In this document: piece after piece, positions 39,143 to 47,139 of the stretch
Layout of the letters: the number at the start of each line of letters is the position of its first letter
Numbering within the stretch: position 1 is the stretch's first letter
Origin: Pararobbsia alpina
GTDB lineage: Bacteria; Pseudomonadota; Gammaproteobacteria; Burkholderiales; Burkholderiaceae
Direction of reading: 5' to 3'
DNA: 64,000 nt
Assembly: GCF_902859895.1 (NCBI RefSeq)
Contig: NZ_CADIKM010000009.1
Coordinates: forward strand, 110,425-174,424
The notes under the pieces: model-generated
Database searches by the model: none
What the model was told of the DNA's origin: nothing
What the model saw: only the letters and a program-made list of their open reading frames with translations
Translations under genes and position numbers: made by a program

Positions 39143-39970
39143 ATGACGCCGCGCATCAACCCAATCGCATTCCGAGAGAGAGATAACGAGATGGTGCAAG
39201 CGCTTCCGCAGATCGAATCGCGCAGGCTGTATCGACAAATTGCCGAGCTGATTGGGCGGTATATCGACAGCGGCCACTTTCCGCCGGGCACGCTGCTGCC
39301 GGCCGAGCGCGAGCTCGCGCAGCAGCTCGGCGTGAGCCGCGCCTCCGTGCGCGAGGCATTGATCGCGCTCGAGGTCGAAGGCCGCGTGACGGTCAGGGTC
39401 GGCAACGGCGTGACGGTGCTCGATACGCCGCGCGCGTCTGCCAGCAGCCCGGACGTGGGAACCGGTGCGCCGAGCTACTGGCACGATGTCGGACCACTCG
39501 AGCAGATCGAGGCGCGCATCCTCGTCGAATCCGAGAACGCCGCGCTGGCAGCGCGCCACGCGACGTCGGCCGACATCGAGGAACTCGAGGCGCATCTCGC
39601 CTCGCTATCGGTCGAGCATCGTCAGTTGCATCACGATCAGCCGGCTGATCGGCGCTTCCATATGAAGATTGCCGAGATGAGTGGCAACCAGGCGATGGTT
39701 CATCTGGTCGCCGCCCTGCTCGACCAGCGCAACAGTCCCGTGTTCGCGCGCTTCGAAGATCATTTCGTGACGCCGCGACTGTTCGAGGATGCGAACCAGA
39801 ATCACAAGCGCATTCTCGATGCGATCAAGGCGGGCGATAGTACGGCGGCACGCGCGGCGATGCGGCGTCACCTGCGGGCGTTGCGTCAGGAGTTTTCTCG
39901 CGCATTGTCGAGCGCGGGGGATGAGGTCGCGGAAGCGCAGCCCACGACGTCGGGCGAGATCGAAACTTGA
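39143..39970 (+). CDS. GntR-family regulator, FadR subfamily (FCD domain)
   Basis: 275 residues from the ATG at 39143; an ATG at 39191 with GAGAGATAACGAG upstream is an equal alternative (259 residues). The winged helix-turn-helix (FPPGTLLPAERELAQQLGVSRASVREALIALEVEG) is followed by an FCD effector domain with metal-site histidines (DRRFHMKIAEMSGN and NHKRILDAI). It diverges from the ABC importer operon, with paired dyads between them, so it is the likely repressor of that operon. A second FCD-type regulator ends the same gene set. Confidence 0.9.
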   Translation: MTPRINPIAFRERDNEMVQALPQIESRRLYRQIAELIGRYIDSGHFPPGTLLPAERELAQQLGVSRASVREALIALEVEGRVTVRVGNGVTVLDTPRASASSPDVGTGAPSYWHDVGPLEQIEARILVESENAALAARHATSADIEELEAHLASLSVEHRQLHHDQPADRRFHMKIAEMSGNQAMVHLVAALLDQRNSPVFARFEDHFVTPRLFEDANQNHKRILDAIKAGDSTAARAAMRRHLRALRQEFSRALSSAGDEVAEAQPTTSGEIET

Positions 39971-40061
39971 TCGTTGAGGTGAGCCATACATCTTGGGGCG
40001 ATACTCGTTTCCCAGCCAGGCTGGCTCGGCCAAGCCCAGCAATGGGAACATGAAATATAAT

Positions 40062-40090
40062 AAAAACCCTTGTGGAATGATCCACAGGGT
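40062..40090 (-). terminator. Minus-strand terminator between two plus-strand genes
   Basis: ACCCT-TGTGGA and TCCACA-GGGT form a stem with one bulged base and an ATGA loop. Read on the minus strand it runs into TTTTTATTAT, a good terminator tail. No minus-strand gene ends here, so it may block antisense transcription. Confidence 0.6.
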
Positions 40091-40122
40091 GCAGCGAGGC
40101 AACGGTAGCAGCGAGGCAAAGC

Positions 40123-41307
40123 TTGGCGCGCTGGGACATACAGTTGCAAGGCGTCCGCCCACCTGTACCGCGTTACGGCTTTGCAGTCGTATGCGTGGGA
40201 ATCGCGCTTGGGCTGGCGCTAGCATGCCAACATTATGGCTTCAATGAGGTCGAAACGCCGCTTTTTGACCTGGCCATCGTGCTCGTTGCCTGGTATGCCG
40301 GGATAGGACCATCCGGGCTAGCCGTTTTGCTATCGGGGGCCAGCGTCACCTACTTCTTTACCCCGCCCCTTTACTCTTTCGAAATCTCTTCACAAGATCT
40401 ACCGTACTTTGTTCTTTTCGCAGTTTGGTCGGTAGTTATTGCTTTTTTTGTGACCATTCGACGTCGAATTGAGGACAAGCTTCTCGCCGCGCGGAATACC
40501 CTTCAAATGGAGGTGGAAGTGAGTCGGCAACGAGAGACCGAAATTCTGAGGCTCAATCAAGCACTCGCCACACGCGCCGCAGAGCTTGAAGCGACTAACA
40601 AGGAATTGGAGTCTTTTTCCTATTCCGTTTCCCACGATCTGCGAGCGCCAATTCGGCACATAATGGGGTTCTCGGAGCTGCTGCAGAAACAGGCGTCCTC
40701 TTCCCTTGACGACAAGGGTCGTCGGTACATACAAACGATTCTCGAGTCAGCAAAAAGGATGGGCGATCTGATCGATGATTTGCTGGCCTTTTCCAGGATT
40801 GGGCGAGTTGAGACCAGGATGACCGTTGTGAGCCTCGAGCCGCTCGTGAAGGAAGTCATCTCGGACATCGGGCAAGACATAGGGGACAGAGACATATCCT
40901 GGGAAATCAAGGCTCTTCCAGTCTGTTACGGCGATCGTTCCATGCTGAGGCTGGTTCTCGTCAATCTTGTTTCCAACGCGGTCAAATTCACGAGCATGCG
41001 AACGCGTGCCCAAATCGAGATTGGCTGTATGGATGTCAATAAAAAGGAAGTCGAGATATTCGTAAGAGATAATGGCGCGGGTTTCGACATGCAGTATGTA
41101 AATAAACTGTTCGGGGTCTTTCAACGGCTGCATCTGCCGGAACAGTTTGAAGGTACGGGTATAGGTCTGGCTATTGTTCAGCGCATTATCGTCCGCCATG
41201 GCGGAAAGGTCCGCGCCGAGGGGGCGCCCGACCACGGCGCCACTTTCTATTTCTCCCTGCCTAAAGCAGAGGGTGCACCGACAAACAGGATTGCGAGCAT
41301 GCCATGA
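40123..41307 (+). CDS. Membrane histidine kinase with DUF4118-type sensor region
   Basis: 394 residues from a TTG start preceded by GAGG. Three or four hydrophobic spans (about 18-110) resemble the DUF4118/KdpD-type membrane region, including [21 protein letters not shown] coiled-coil then leads to the phosphoacceptor motif [16 protein letters not shown] (His171) and the ATPase domain ([29 protein letters not shown]). The kinase core is of the phytochrome-like group whose partners are single-domain receivers such as Rcp1. The next gene is such a receiver and overlaps it by four bases. Confidence 0.92.
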   Translation: MARWDIQLQGVRPPVPRYGFAVVCVGIALGLALACQHYGFNEVETPLFDLAIVLVAWYAGIGPSGLAVLLSGASVTYFFTPPLYSFEISSQDLPYFVLFAVWSVVIAFFVTIRRRIEDKLLAARNTLQMEVEVSRQRETEILRLNQALATRAAELEATNKELESFSYSVSHDLRAPIRHIMGFSELLQKQASSSLDDKGRRYIQTILESAKRMGDLIDDLLAFSRIGRVETRMTVVSLEPLVKEVISDIGQDIGDRDISWEIKALPVCYGDRSMLRLVLVNLVSNAVKFTSMRTRAQIEIGCMDVNKKEVEIFVRDNGAGFDMQYVNKLFGVFQRLHLPEQFEGTGIGLAIVQRIIVRHGGKVRAEGAPDHGATFYFSLPKAEGAPTNRIASMP

Positions 41308-41759
41308 GCGAACTTGGACGCATTTTGATCGTTGAGGACGACCCGCGAGACGTCGAGCTCACTTTGGCCGCGCTGGCTGAATACAACTTGGCGAACGAGG
41401 TTGTGATCACCCGAGACGGAAAAGAAGCTCTGGATTACCTCTATTGCAGGGGAGAATTTTCCTCTCGCTCCAACGAGAATCCCGCGGTGTTGCTACTTGA
41501 CCTTAAACTACCCAAGGTCGATGGGTTGGAAGTCCTGGAGACAATCAAGTCGGACGAGCGTCTTAAAATAATACCTGTGGTGGTGCTGACATCGTCCCAT
41601 GAGGAGAAAGACATGGTGAGAAGCTATAAGCTCGGGGTGAACGCATATGTAGTAAAGCCCGTCGATTTTCACGAATTTATCAACGCCGTCAAGGAGCTAG
41701 GCGTCTTCTGGGCCCTCATCAATGAGCCGCCGCCAGGCAGTATCAAAAAGGCACGATAA
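41304..41759 (+). CDS. Single-domain response regulator (Rcp1-like)
   Basis: 151 residues, a receiver domain only. The phospho-acceptor is Asp66 in [12 protein letters not shown]; acidic residues Glu11, Asp12 and Asp13, Thr96 and Lys118 (VVKPVD) complete the site. The extended insert [16 protein letters not shown] is typical of the Rcp1 group, which pairs with phytochrome-like kinases. Start and stop overlap both neighbours (ATGA with the kinase, TAATG with the next gene). It has no DNA-binding or enzymatic output and must pass phosphate on or act by protein contact. Confidence 0.95.
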   Translation: MSELGRILIVEDDPRDVELTLAALAEYNLANEVVITRDGKEALDYLYCRGEFSSRSNENPAVLLLDLKLPKVDGLEVLETIKSDERLKIIPVVVLTSSHEEKDMVRSYKLGVNAYVVKPVDFHEFINAVKELGVFWALINEPPPGSIKKAR

Positions 41760-43654
41760 TGTCTGCGCTCCGCATTCTGTTGCTGGAGGATAGTAGCCAT
41801 GATGCCGAGCTCATTCAGGAGCTCCTCGAAGGAGATTATCGCACCTGCCAAATAGACCTCGTCCAGTCTCGTGCGGAGTTCCTGGCCGCTCTAAAAAACC
41901 CTGAAATTGAACTGATTCTCGCCGACTATAAACTTCCTTCATTCGACGGCCTCTCGGCTTTAAAACTCGCGTTGAGTTTCCGCCCAGAACTGCCGTTTAT
42001 CTTTGTTTCCGGCACGCTTGGCGAAGAATTGGCTATTGAAGCGCTCAAGATTGGGGCTACGGATTATGTTCTGAAAACACGACTATCAAGGTTAGTGCCC
42101 TCAGTTGAACGAGCGTTGCGCGAAACCAAGGAACGGGTTGAACGCAAGAAGGCTGAAGAGGCGCTACGCCGGAGCGAAATGTATCTGGCGGAGGCGCAGA
42201 GACTCAGCCACACGGGAAGTTTCGGCTGGAACGTTACGAGCGGTGAAATTTATTGGTCCGAAGAGACTTATCGAATATATGCCCTTGACCCTGCGATAAA
42301 GCCTACGGTTGAGATGGTGATCAACCGGACTCATCAGGACGACCGGGCGCGTTTGCGCCAAATCCTCGACCGCGCCTCAGCCGATAGGTGCGCCTTCACG
42401 GCGGAGCATCGCCTGGTGCTGCCTGATGATTCCGTCAAATACGTTCGAGCTGTGGCTCATGGTGTCACCGGCGACAATCCGGATAGTTTTCTTTTCGTCG
42501 GAGCGTTGACGGATGTTACAGAGCGAAAGCTCACGGAAGAAACACTACGAGAGCAGGCAAGTTTGCTCAATTTGACGCATGACGCTATTTTCGTTTGCGA
42601 CATGAACAGAGTCATCACCTACTGGAGTCGTGGCGCGGAGGCGTTGTACCAATGGTCGGCCGAGGAGGCCAAAGGCAAGCTTGCTCCCGAGCTGCTGAAG
42701 ACGATCTTCCCTGTACCGTTTGAGCGAATCAAGGCGGAGCTGCGTAGTAGCGACCAATGGGAAGGCGAGCTTGTGCGTACGAGGAAAGACGGAACACAGA
42801 TACCGGTGGCGAGCCGTTGGACATTGCAACGAAATGCGCGGGGTGTGCCGGTCGCAGCTTTGGAGTCGAGCAACGACATCACCCATCGAAAGCGTGCCGA
42901 GATAGAGCGCGAACGTTTGCGCCAACTGGAGACAGATCTCGCGCACATCAACCGCGTCAGCATGATGGGCGAACTGGCCGCCTCGTTAGCTCACGAAATC
43001 AAGCAGCCGATGGCCGCCGCGGTCACGAGTGCAGGCGCGTGCATGCGATGGCTCGGTCGCGATGCACCGGATCTCAGCGAAGCACGCAACTGCGCCTCGG
43101 CAATGGTCGAGGCCGTCATGCGCGCCACCGGCATCATTGACGGCATTCGCTCACTCTACAGGCGAAGCACCCCGGAGCGGGAATTGCTGGACTTGAACGA
43201 GATCATTCAGGAGATGGCGGTTTTGCTGCGGGATACCGCCGATCGGAGGTCCGTTTCGATCCGAACCGAACTCGACACGGGACTTCCGAGAACAACAGCA
43301 CATCGCGTACAGCTTCAACAGGTCTTGATGAACCTGATGCTCAACGGCATCGAGGCAATGCAAGACACGGGGGGTGAACTGATCGTCACATCGAAGAGGA
43401 TCGAGCATCGCCAGCTATTGGTCTCGGTGAGCGATTCGGGCATCGGGCTTCCCACCGATGAACCTGAGCGCATTTTCGAGGCGTTTTTTACAACGAAACC
43501 GAAAGGCACCGGAATGGGACTGTCCATCAGTCGCCGGATCATCGAGGCGCATGACGGTCGTTTGAGCGCGAGTCCAAAAACAGGACGGGGTGCGAAGTTT
43601 CAGTTCACCTTACCAGGCGAGGAGACGCGTCCGGAAAGTGTCGCGCTGCTATAA
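41759..43654 (+). CDS. Receiver-PAS-PAS histidine kinase
   Basis: 631 residues with an unusual order: receiver domain first (Asp56 in ADYKLPSFDG, lysine in DYVLKTRL), a coiled-coil, two PAS domains (about 138-258 and 262-380), then kinase core with His412 in SLAHEIKQPMAA and ATPase motifs NLMLNGIEAM, DSGIGLP and GTGMGLSISRRI. The kinase core resembles the FixL/MASE-type group. It is encoded one base after the single-domain receiver. The set looks like a phosphorelay in which the first kinase could charge the receivers and modulate the second kinase. No transcription factor is linked. Confidence 0.92.
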   Translation: MSALRILLLEDSSHDAELIQELLEGDYRTCQIDLVQSRAEFLAALKNPEIELILADYKLPSFDGLSALKLALSFRPELPFIFVSGTLGEELAIEALKIGATDYVLKTRLSRLVPSVERALRETKERVERKKAEEALRRSEMYLAEAQRLSHTGSFGWNVTSGEIYWSEETYRIYALDPAIKPTVEMVINRTHQDDRARLRQILDRASADRCAFTAEHRLVLPDDSVKYVRAVAHGVTGDNPDSFLFVGALTDVTERKLTEETLREQASLLNLTHDAIFVCDMNRVITYWSRGAEALYQWSAEEAKGKLAPELLKTIFPVPFERIKAELRSSDQWEGELVRTRKDGTQIPVASRWTLQRNARGVPVAALESSNDITHRKRAEIERERLRQLETDLAHINRVSMMGELAASLAHEIKQPMAAAVTSAGACMRWLGRDAPDLSEARNCASAMVEAVMRATGIIDGIRSLYRRSTPERELLDLNEIIQEMAVLLRDTADRRSVSIRTELDTGLPRTTAHRVQLQQVLMNLMLNGIEAMQDTGGELIVTSKRIEHRQLLVSVSDSGIGLPTDEPERIFEAFFTTKPKGTGMGLSISRRIIEAHDGRLSASPKTGRGAKFQFTLPGEETRPESVALL

Positions 43655-44039
43655 GCCAAGTCAGCCGGCTCGCCCCACATTTGCGGCACCCGCGGCGATC
43701 CGCTGTTGTCCCCTACATCGCCGGAAGCCAACGCGGCCAGCCAGCGAACTTGTCGCCCCAAAGGCGGATTCGACGTGCATGTTAGCCACAGCGGAAGTTT
43801 TTTGTCCTACGCTATAAGCGCGACCCGCAGCGCGTCCCGAGTTTGCCCCGCATCACGGCCATTGGGCAGAAGCTCTGAATCCGCCGCGCCCGCAGATGCT
43901 CCCCCCGCGCGATACAGTCCAATGAGCCGGAAGTTGAGCGTTAGTCGACCTACAGCCTGACTGCAACCCAGGCCGCCGGGGCCGTCGTTCCGACTGCGGC
44001 GGTCGTACCTTGACGCATCCACCCTTATGGAGGACGAAG
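43655..44039. other. Intergenic region upstream of the peroxiredoxin gene
   Basis: About 385 GC-rich bases with no supportable gene. The promoter of the peroxiredoxin gene must be here; GGAGG at 44029-44033 is its ribosome-binding site. Confidence 0.45.
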
Positions 44040-44693
44040 ATGTCGATTCGATTAGGAGAAGAAGCTCCCGATTTCACCGCCGAAACCACCGAGGGGACGA
44101 TCCGTTTTCACGAGTGGATCGGCGACCATTGGGTCATCCTGTTCTCGCATCCGAAGGATTTCACACCCGTTTGCACCACTGAACTCGGATACATGGCCGG
44201 ACTCAAGCCGGAATTCGATAAACGCAACACCAAAATAATCGGACTCAGCGTGGATCCCGTCAGCGACCACCAGAAATGGGTGAAGGATATCGAAGAGACG
44301 CAGGGACACAAGATCAACTACCCGCTGATCGGTGACCCGGACCTGAGCGCCGCGAAGCTCTACGATATGATCCACCCGAACGCCAGCGGCGGCCCGCGCA
44401 CCGCAGCGGACAACGCGACGGTACGCTCCGTGTTCCTCATCGGACCCGACAAGAAGGTCAAGGCCATGCTCGTGTATCCGATGAGCGCAGGCCGCAATTT
44501 CGACGAGGTGCTGCGTCTGCTCGATTCGCTGCAACTCAACGCGAAATACACGGTGGCGACGCCCGTGAACTGGAAACCGGGCGAGGACGTCATCATTCCG
44601 ACTTCCGTTTCGAACGATGACGCAATGCGGAAATATCCGCAGGGTTTCAAAACCGTGAAGCCTTACCTGCGGTACGTGGCACAACCGAGATAA
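44040..44693 (+). CDS. 1-Cys peroxiredoxin (Prx6 type)
   Basis: 217 residues. The peroxidatic cysteine is Cys45 in DFTPVCTTE. The long C-terminal dimerisation extension of the Prx6 class is present (ATPVNWKPGEDVIIP, YPQGFKTVKPYLRYV), and there is no resolving cysteine at the usual place. It reduces hydrogen and organic peroxides in the cytoplasm with an external thiol. The ATG at 44040 has GGAGG upstream. It is monocistronic, followed by a GC-rich stem. Confidence 0.95.
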   Translation: MSIRLGEEAPDFTAETTEGTIRFHEWIGDHWVILFSHPKDFTPVCTTELGYMAGLKPEFDKRNTKIIGLSVDPVSDHQKWVKDIEETQGHKINYPLIGDPDLSAAKLYDMIHPNASGGPRTAADNATVRSVFLIGPDKKVKAMLVYPMSAGRNFDEVLRLLDSLQLNAKYTVATPVNWKPGEDVIIPTSVSNDDAMRKYPQGFKTVKPYLRYVAQPR

Positions 44694-44717
44694 GGTTCTC
44701 GCTGTGCGAAGCGGCGA

Positions 44718-44743
44718 GCGCCGGGCAATTCGGAGCCCGGCGC
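44718..44743 (+). terminator. Stem-loop after the peroxiredoxin gene
   Basis: GCGCCGGGC (44718-44726) pairs with GCCCGGCGC (44735-44743) around an eight-base loop, 25 bases after the stop. It has no T run. Confidence 0.6.
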
Positions 44744-45046
44744 CCGTCAATCCGGCGAACTGGCCACTCGGCGCGGGTTATGGCCGTGGCCAATTTGATC
44801 TGTCGATGCCGTCCACGCCCGCGCTGGATTTTGCGAGTCAGCCACAGGCAGCGGCTCCCGATCGCGCCACTCGCCGCACTTTGGCATCATGCCGCTCGTG
44901 CGGTCGTTCCCACCTGCTGGTACCCCGCCATCTCGAAGCCAATAAGTGTCTCGACGACAGGCATGTCGAATTTTTTGCGGCGAGAGAACGGGATACGCTC
45001 GCCGCATGTCGCAGGGATGCCGGTGGCAAATGTAGCGCCCTTGACC
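44744..45046. other. Intergenic region with a possible gene remnant
   Basis: About 300 bases between the peroxiredoxin terminator and the MarR gene end. On the minus strand, 45073 down to 44887 reads open (VKGATFATGIPATCGERIPF and DMPVVETLIGFEMAGYQQV) with coding-like third positions but no start codon. It may be the tail of a lost gene. Confidence 0.3.
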
Positions 45047-45511
45047 TCAGGAAGTCTCTTGATCGATGGTCAAGTCCAGTTCCGCGACCCGAGCCATCAA
45101 TCGCCGCATCGCCAACGCCCTCTCCGTTCCAAACTCCTTCTCGAAGCATGCCTGCGCCTTCAGCCACGATGCCTTACTTTGCGCCTCGATTTGTGCGCCT
45201 AGGGTAGACAACGCGACTTCACGCTCCCGGCGGTCTTCTCGCCCAATTTGAATCGTGATCAGTCCGTCGCGCTCGAGTGGGCGGAGGTTGTGTCCCATCG
45301 TTGCCCGATCCATCGACAACACATCGGCAAGCGCGGCCATTGTCGTCGGCCCGCGAGTAGCAAGGAGATTCAGGATCGTGTATTGCGTAGCCCGCAAACC
45401 GGTTTCCGCCATGCAGGCATCATAAAAGCGAGTCAAGCGCCGCCCGGCTTTACGCAGAGCGGTGCTGTTACATACCATACCGGGATCGATGGCCTGCCGA
45501 GCCGCAGTCAT
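45047..45511 (-). CDS. MarR-family transcriptional regulator
   Basis: 154 residues. The winged helix-turn-helix is central (ATQYTILNLLATRGPTTMAALADVLSMDRATMGHNLRPLERDGLI), with the beta-wing IQIGREDRREREVALSTLG. MarR proteins repress efflux or detoxification genes until a phenolic or oxidant ligand or cysteine oxidation relieves them. Cysteines at about residues 14, 33 and 122 could be redox-sensing. It diverges from an NmrA-like reductase gene with 190 bases between starts, the likely target. Confidence 0.9.
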   Translation of the reverse strand: MTAARQAIDPGMVCNSTALRKAGRRLTRFYDACMAETGLRATQYTILNLLATRGPTTMAALADVLSMDRATMGHNLRPLERDGLITIQIGREDRREREVALSTLGAQIEAQSKASWLKAQACFEKEFGTERALAMRRLMARVAELDLTIDQETS

Positions 45512-45700
45512 GTTGGATCAAACGTTAGGACCTTTAAGGAAAGAGTAGTGGGCATATAAGACCATTGTCAAGTGAGTTCATCGATTGCCTATCGACACCT
45601 TGCATCTGCCGGCATTCATCCTATGCTCGTGACGGTATGGGGTCGAAACGTGCGTCTCTTTTTGCACGCACTGGACCGGTGCTCGAAAAGGATGGTAACC

Positions 45701-46456
45701 ATGAAGATCGTCGTCATCGGCGGCACCGGCCTGATCGGCTCGAAGACCGTCGCCATTCTGCGCCAGGGCGGCCATGAGGTCGCCGCCGCCTCGCCCAAAA
45801 GCGGCGTCAACACCCTCACCGGCGAGGGGCTCAAAGAGGCCTTGGCCGGCACGCAGGTGGTGATCGACCTTGCCAATTCGCCCTCATTTGAAGACAAGGC
45901 TGTGCTGGAATTCTTCGAGGCCTCCGGCCGCAACCTTCATCCGGCCGAGGCCGCGGCCGGGGTCCGGCACCATATCGCGCTATCTATTGTTGGAATCGAC
46001 CGGTCGCCCGACAATGGCTATTTCCGAGCCAAGGTTGCCCAAGAAAAATTGATCGAGGCCTCCGGCATCCCCTACACCGTCATCCGCTCGACCCAGTTCT
46101 TCGAATTCCTCAAGGGCATTGCCGCTTCAAGTGCGGATGGAAACACGGTCAGGCTTTCACCCGGCCTGTTCCAGCCCATCGCGGCGGACGACGTTGCTGC
46201 CATCGTCGCCGATGTGGGACTCGCGTCGCCGCTAAACGGCATTGTCGAGATCGCGGGCCCGGAACGAGCGCCGTTCAACGAAATCGTCGCCCGCTATCTG
46301 AAGGCAGTCGGCGACCCGCGTGAGGTCGTGCGTGACCCAGATGCCCGCTACTTCGGCAGCCGGGTCGAGGAGCACTCGCTTGTACCCTTGGGCGAGGCGC
46401 GCCTTGGTCGCATCGGCTTCGACGAATGGTTCCGACGCTCACAGGCGGGAGCCTGA
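45701..46456 (+). CDS. NmrA-like/atypical SDR NAD(P)-binding oxidoreductase
   Basis: 251 residues. The dinucleotide-binding motif IGGTGLIGSKTV opens the protein. Rossmann strands follow (VVIDLANSP, HHIALSIVGIDRSP). The segment YFRAKVAQEKLIEASGIPYTVIRSTQFFEF holds the YxxxK-like position with Phe-Arg in place of the usual Tyr, as in atypical SDRs of the NmrA group. It may reduce a quinone or act as an NADPH sensor. It diverges from the MarR gene. AAGGATGG precedes the ATG at 45701; ATG 45692 in the same frame is possible. Confidence 0.88.
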   Translation: MKIVVIGGTGLIGSKTVAILRQGGHEVAAASPKSGVNTLTGEGLKEALAGTQVVIDLANSPSFEDKAVLEFFEASGRNLHPAEAAAGVRHHIALSIVGIDRSPDNGYFRAKVAQEKLIEASGIPYTVIRSTQFFEFLKGIAASSADGNTVRLSPGLFQPIAADDVAAIVADVGLASPLNGIVEIAGPERAPFNEIVARYLKAVGDPREVVRDPDARYFGSRVEEHSLVPLGEARLGRIGFDEWFRRSQAGA

Positions 46457-46505
46457 TCCCGCATCCGTCAATCGAAGGATATGGGAGGGCAAGCTCGCCT
46501 GCCCG

Positions 46506-46928
46506 CTATTGCCTGGACGCGGAGGGGGCCACACCGAGTTGCATCATCAACCCGAGAGTGTCCATGATGATGCGGCTCTCCTTGATCCTGCCCTCTTGAA
46601 CGCGGTCGATGACCACACCCCAGACGCGTACCGGACGCCCGGTGGCCGGCACGCCGAGAAACTCTCCATTGTGCGTACCCGTCCATTCGAAGCGGGTGAC
46701 CACCCGGTCTGCTTCGGAGAGTTGCTCCTCAATGCGCCAATGCATATCCGGGAATCCGGCCCGCATGCCCCGCAGGACGTCCTTCAGGCCTTCGAGACCG
46801 GGGCCTTGGCCAGGGAATGGGGCCTGTTCCACCATGTCCTCCCAGAAGAACTTACCCGTGGCATCGATACGCCCCTGGTTCAGAACCTCCTCGACAAATC
46901 CGCGAACGGTACCACTGATCTCATTCAT
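46506..46928 (-). CDS. SnoaL-like ester cyclase family protein
   Basis: 140 residues of the NTF2-like fold. The family pattern is visible: VRGFVEEVLNQGRIDATGKFF, GLEGLKDVLRGMRAGFPDMHWRIEEQLSEADRVVTRFEWTGTHNGEFLGVPATGRPV, then IDRVQEGRIKESRIIMDTLGLMMQLG. SnoaL-like proteins are often small hydrolases or cyclases, but most have unknown substrates. It converges on the NmrA-like gene and may belong to the same small stress module. Its ATG at 46928 begins the fold. Confidence 0.88.
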   Translation of the reverse strand: MNEISGTVRGFVEEVLNQGRIDATGKFFWEDMVEQAPFPGQGPGLEGLKDVLRGMRAGFPDMHWRIEEQLSEADRVVTRFEWTGTHNGEFLGVPATGRPVRVWGVVIDRVQEGRIKESRIIMDTLGLMMQLGVAPSASRQ

Positions 46929-47139
46929 GGGATGGGCTCCTGGCAGTGGATTGAACGATTAGTGGGCCAGCATCGACCGGAAACGCGGTGCTCGCTGGAT
47001 CCGTTCACTAAGACTAGTCGAAAAGCCGGCAACCGGGCAAACGCCGCTGAAATAGTGTCCGTTGGACCTTGGGGACGGTCCCACGACCGTATCGCCGCGA
47101 TCCGTGACTTCCGGTTCGCACCTCATGTCATGGAAAGTC
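46929..47139. other. Intergenic region between SnoaL-like and Mo-hydroxylase genes
   Basis: About 210 bases between two minus-strand genes. It must carry the SnoaL-like gene's promoter and the end of the hydroxylase operon. No strong hairpin or operator stands out. Confidence 0.4.
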
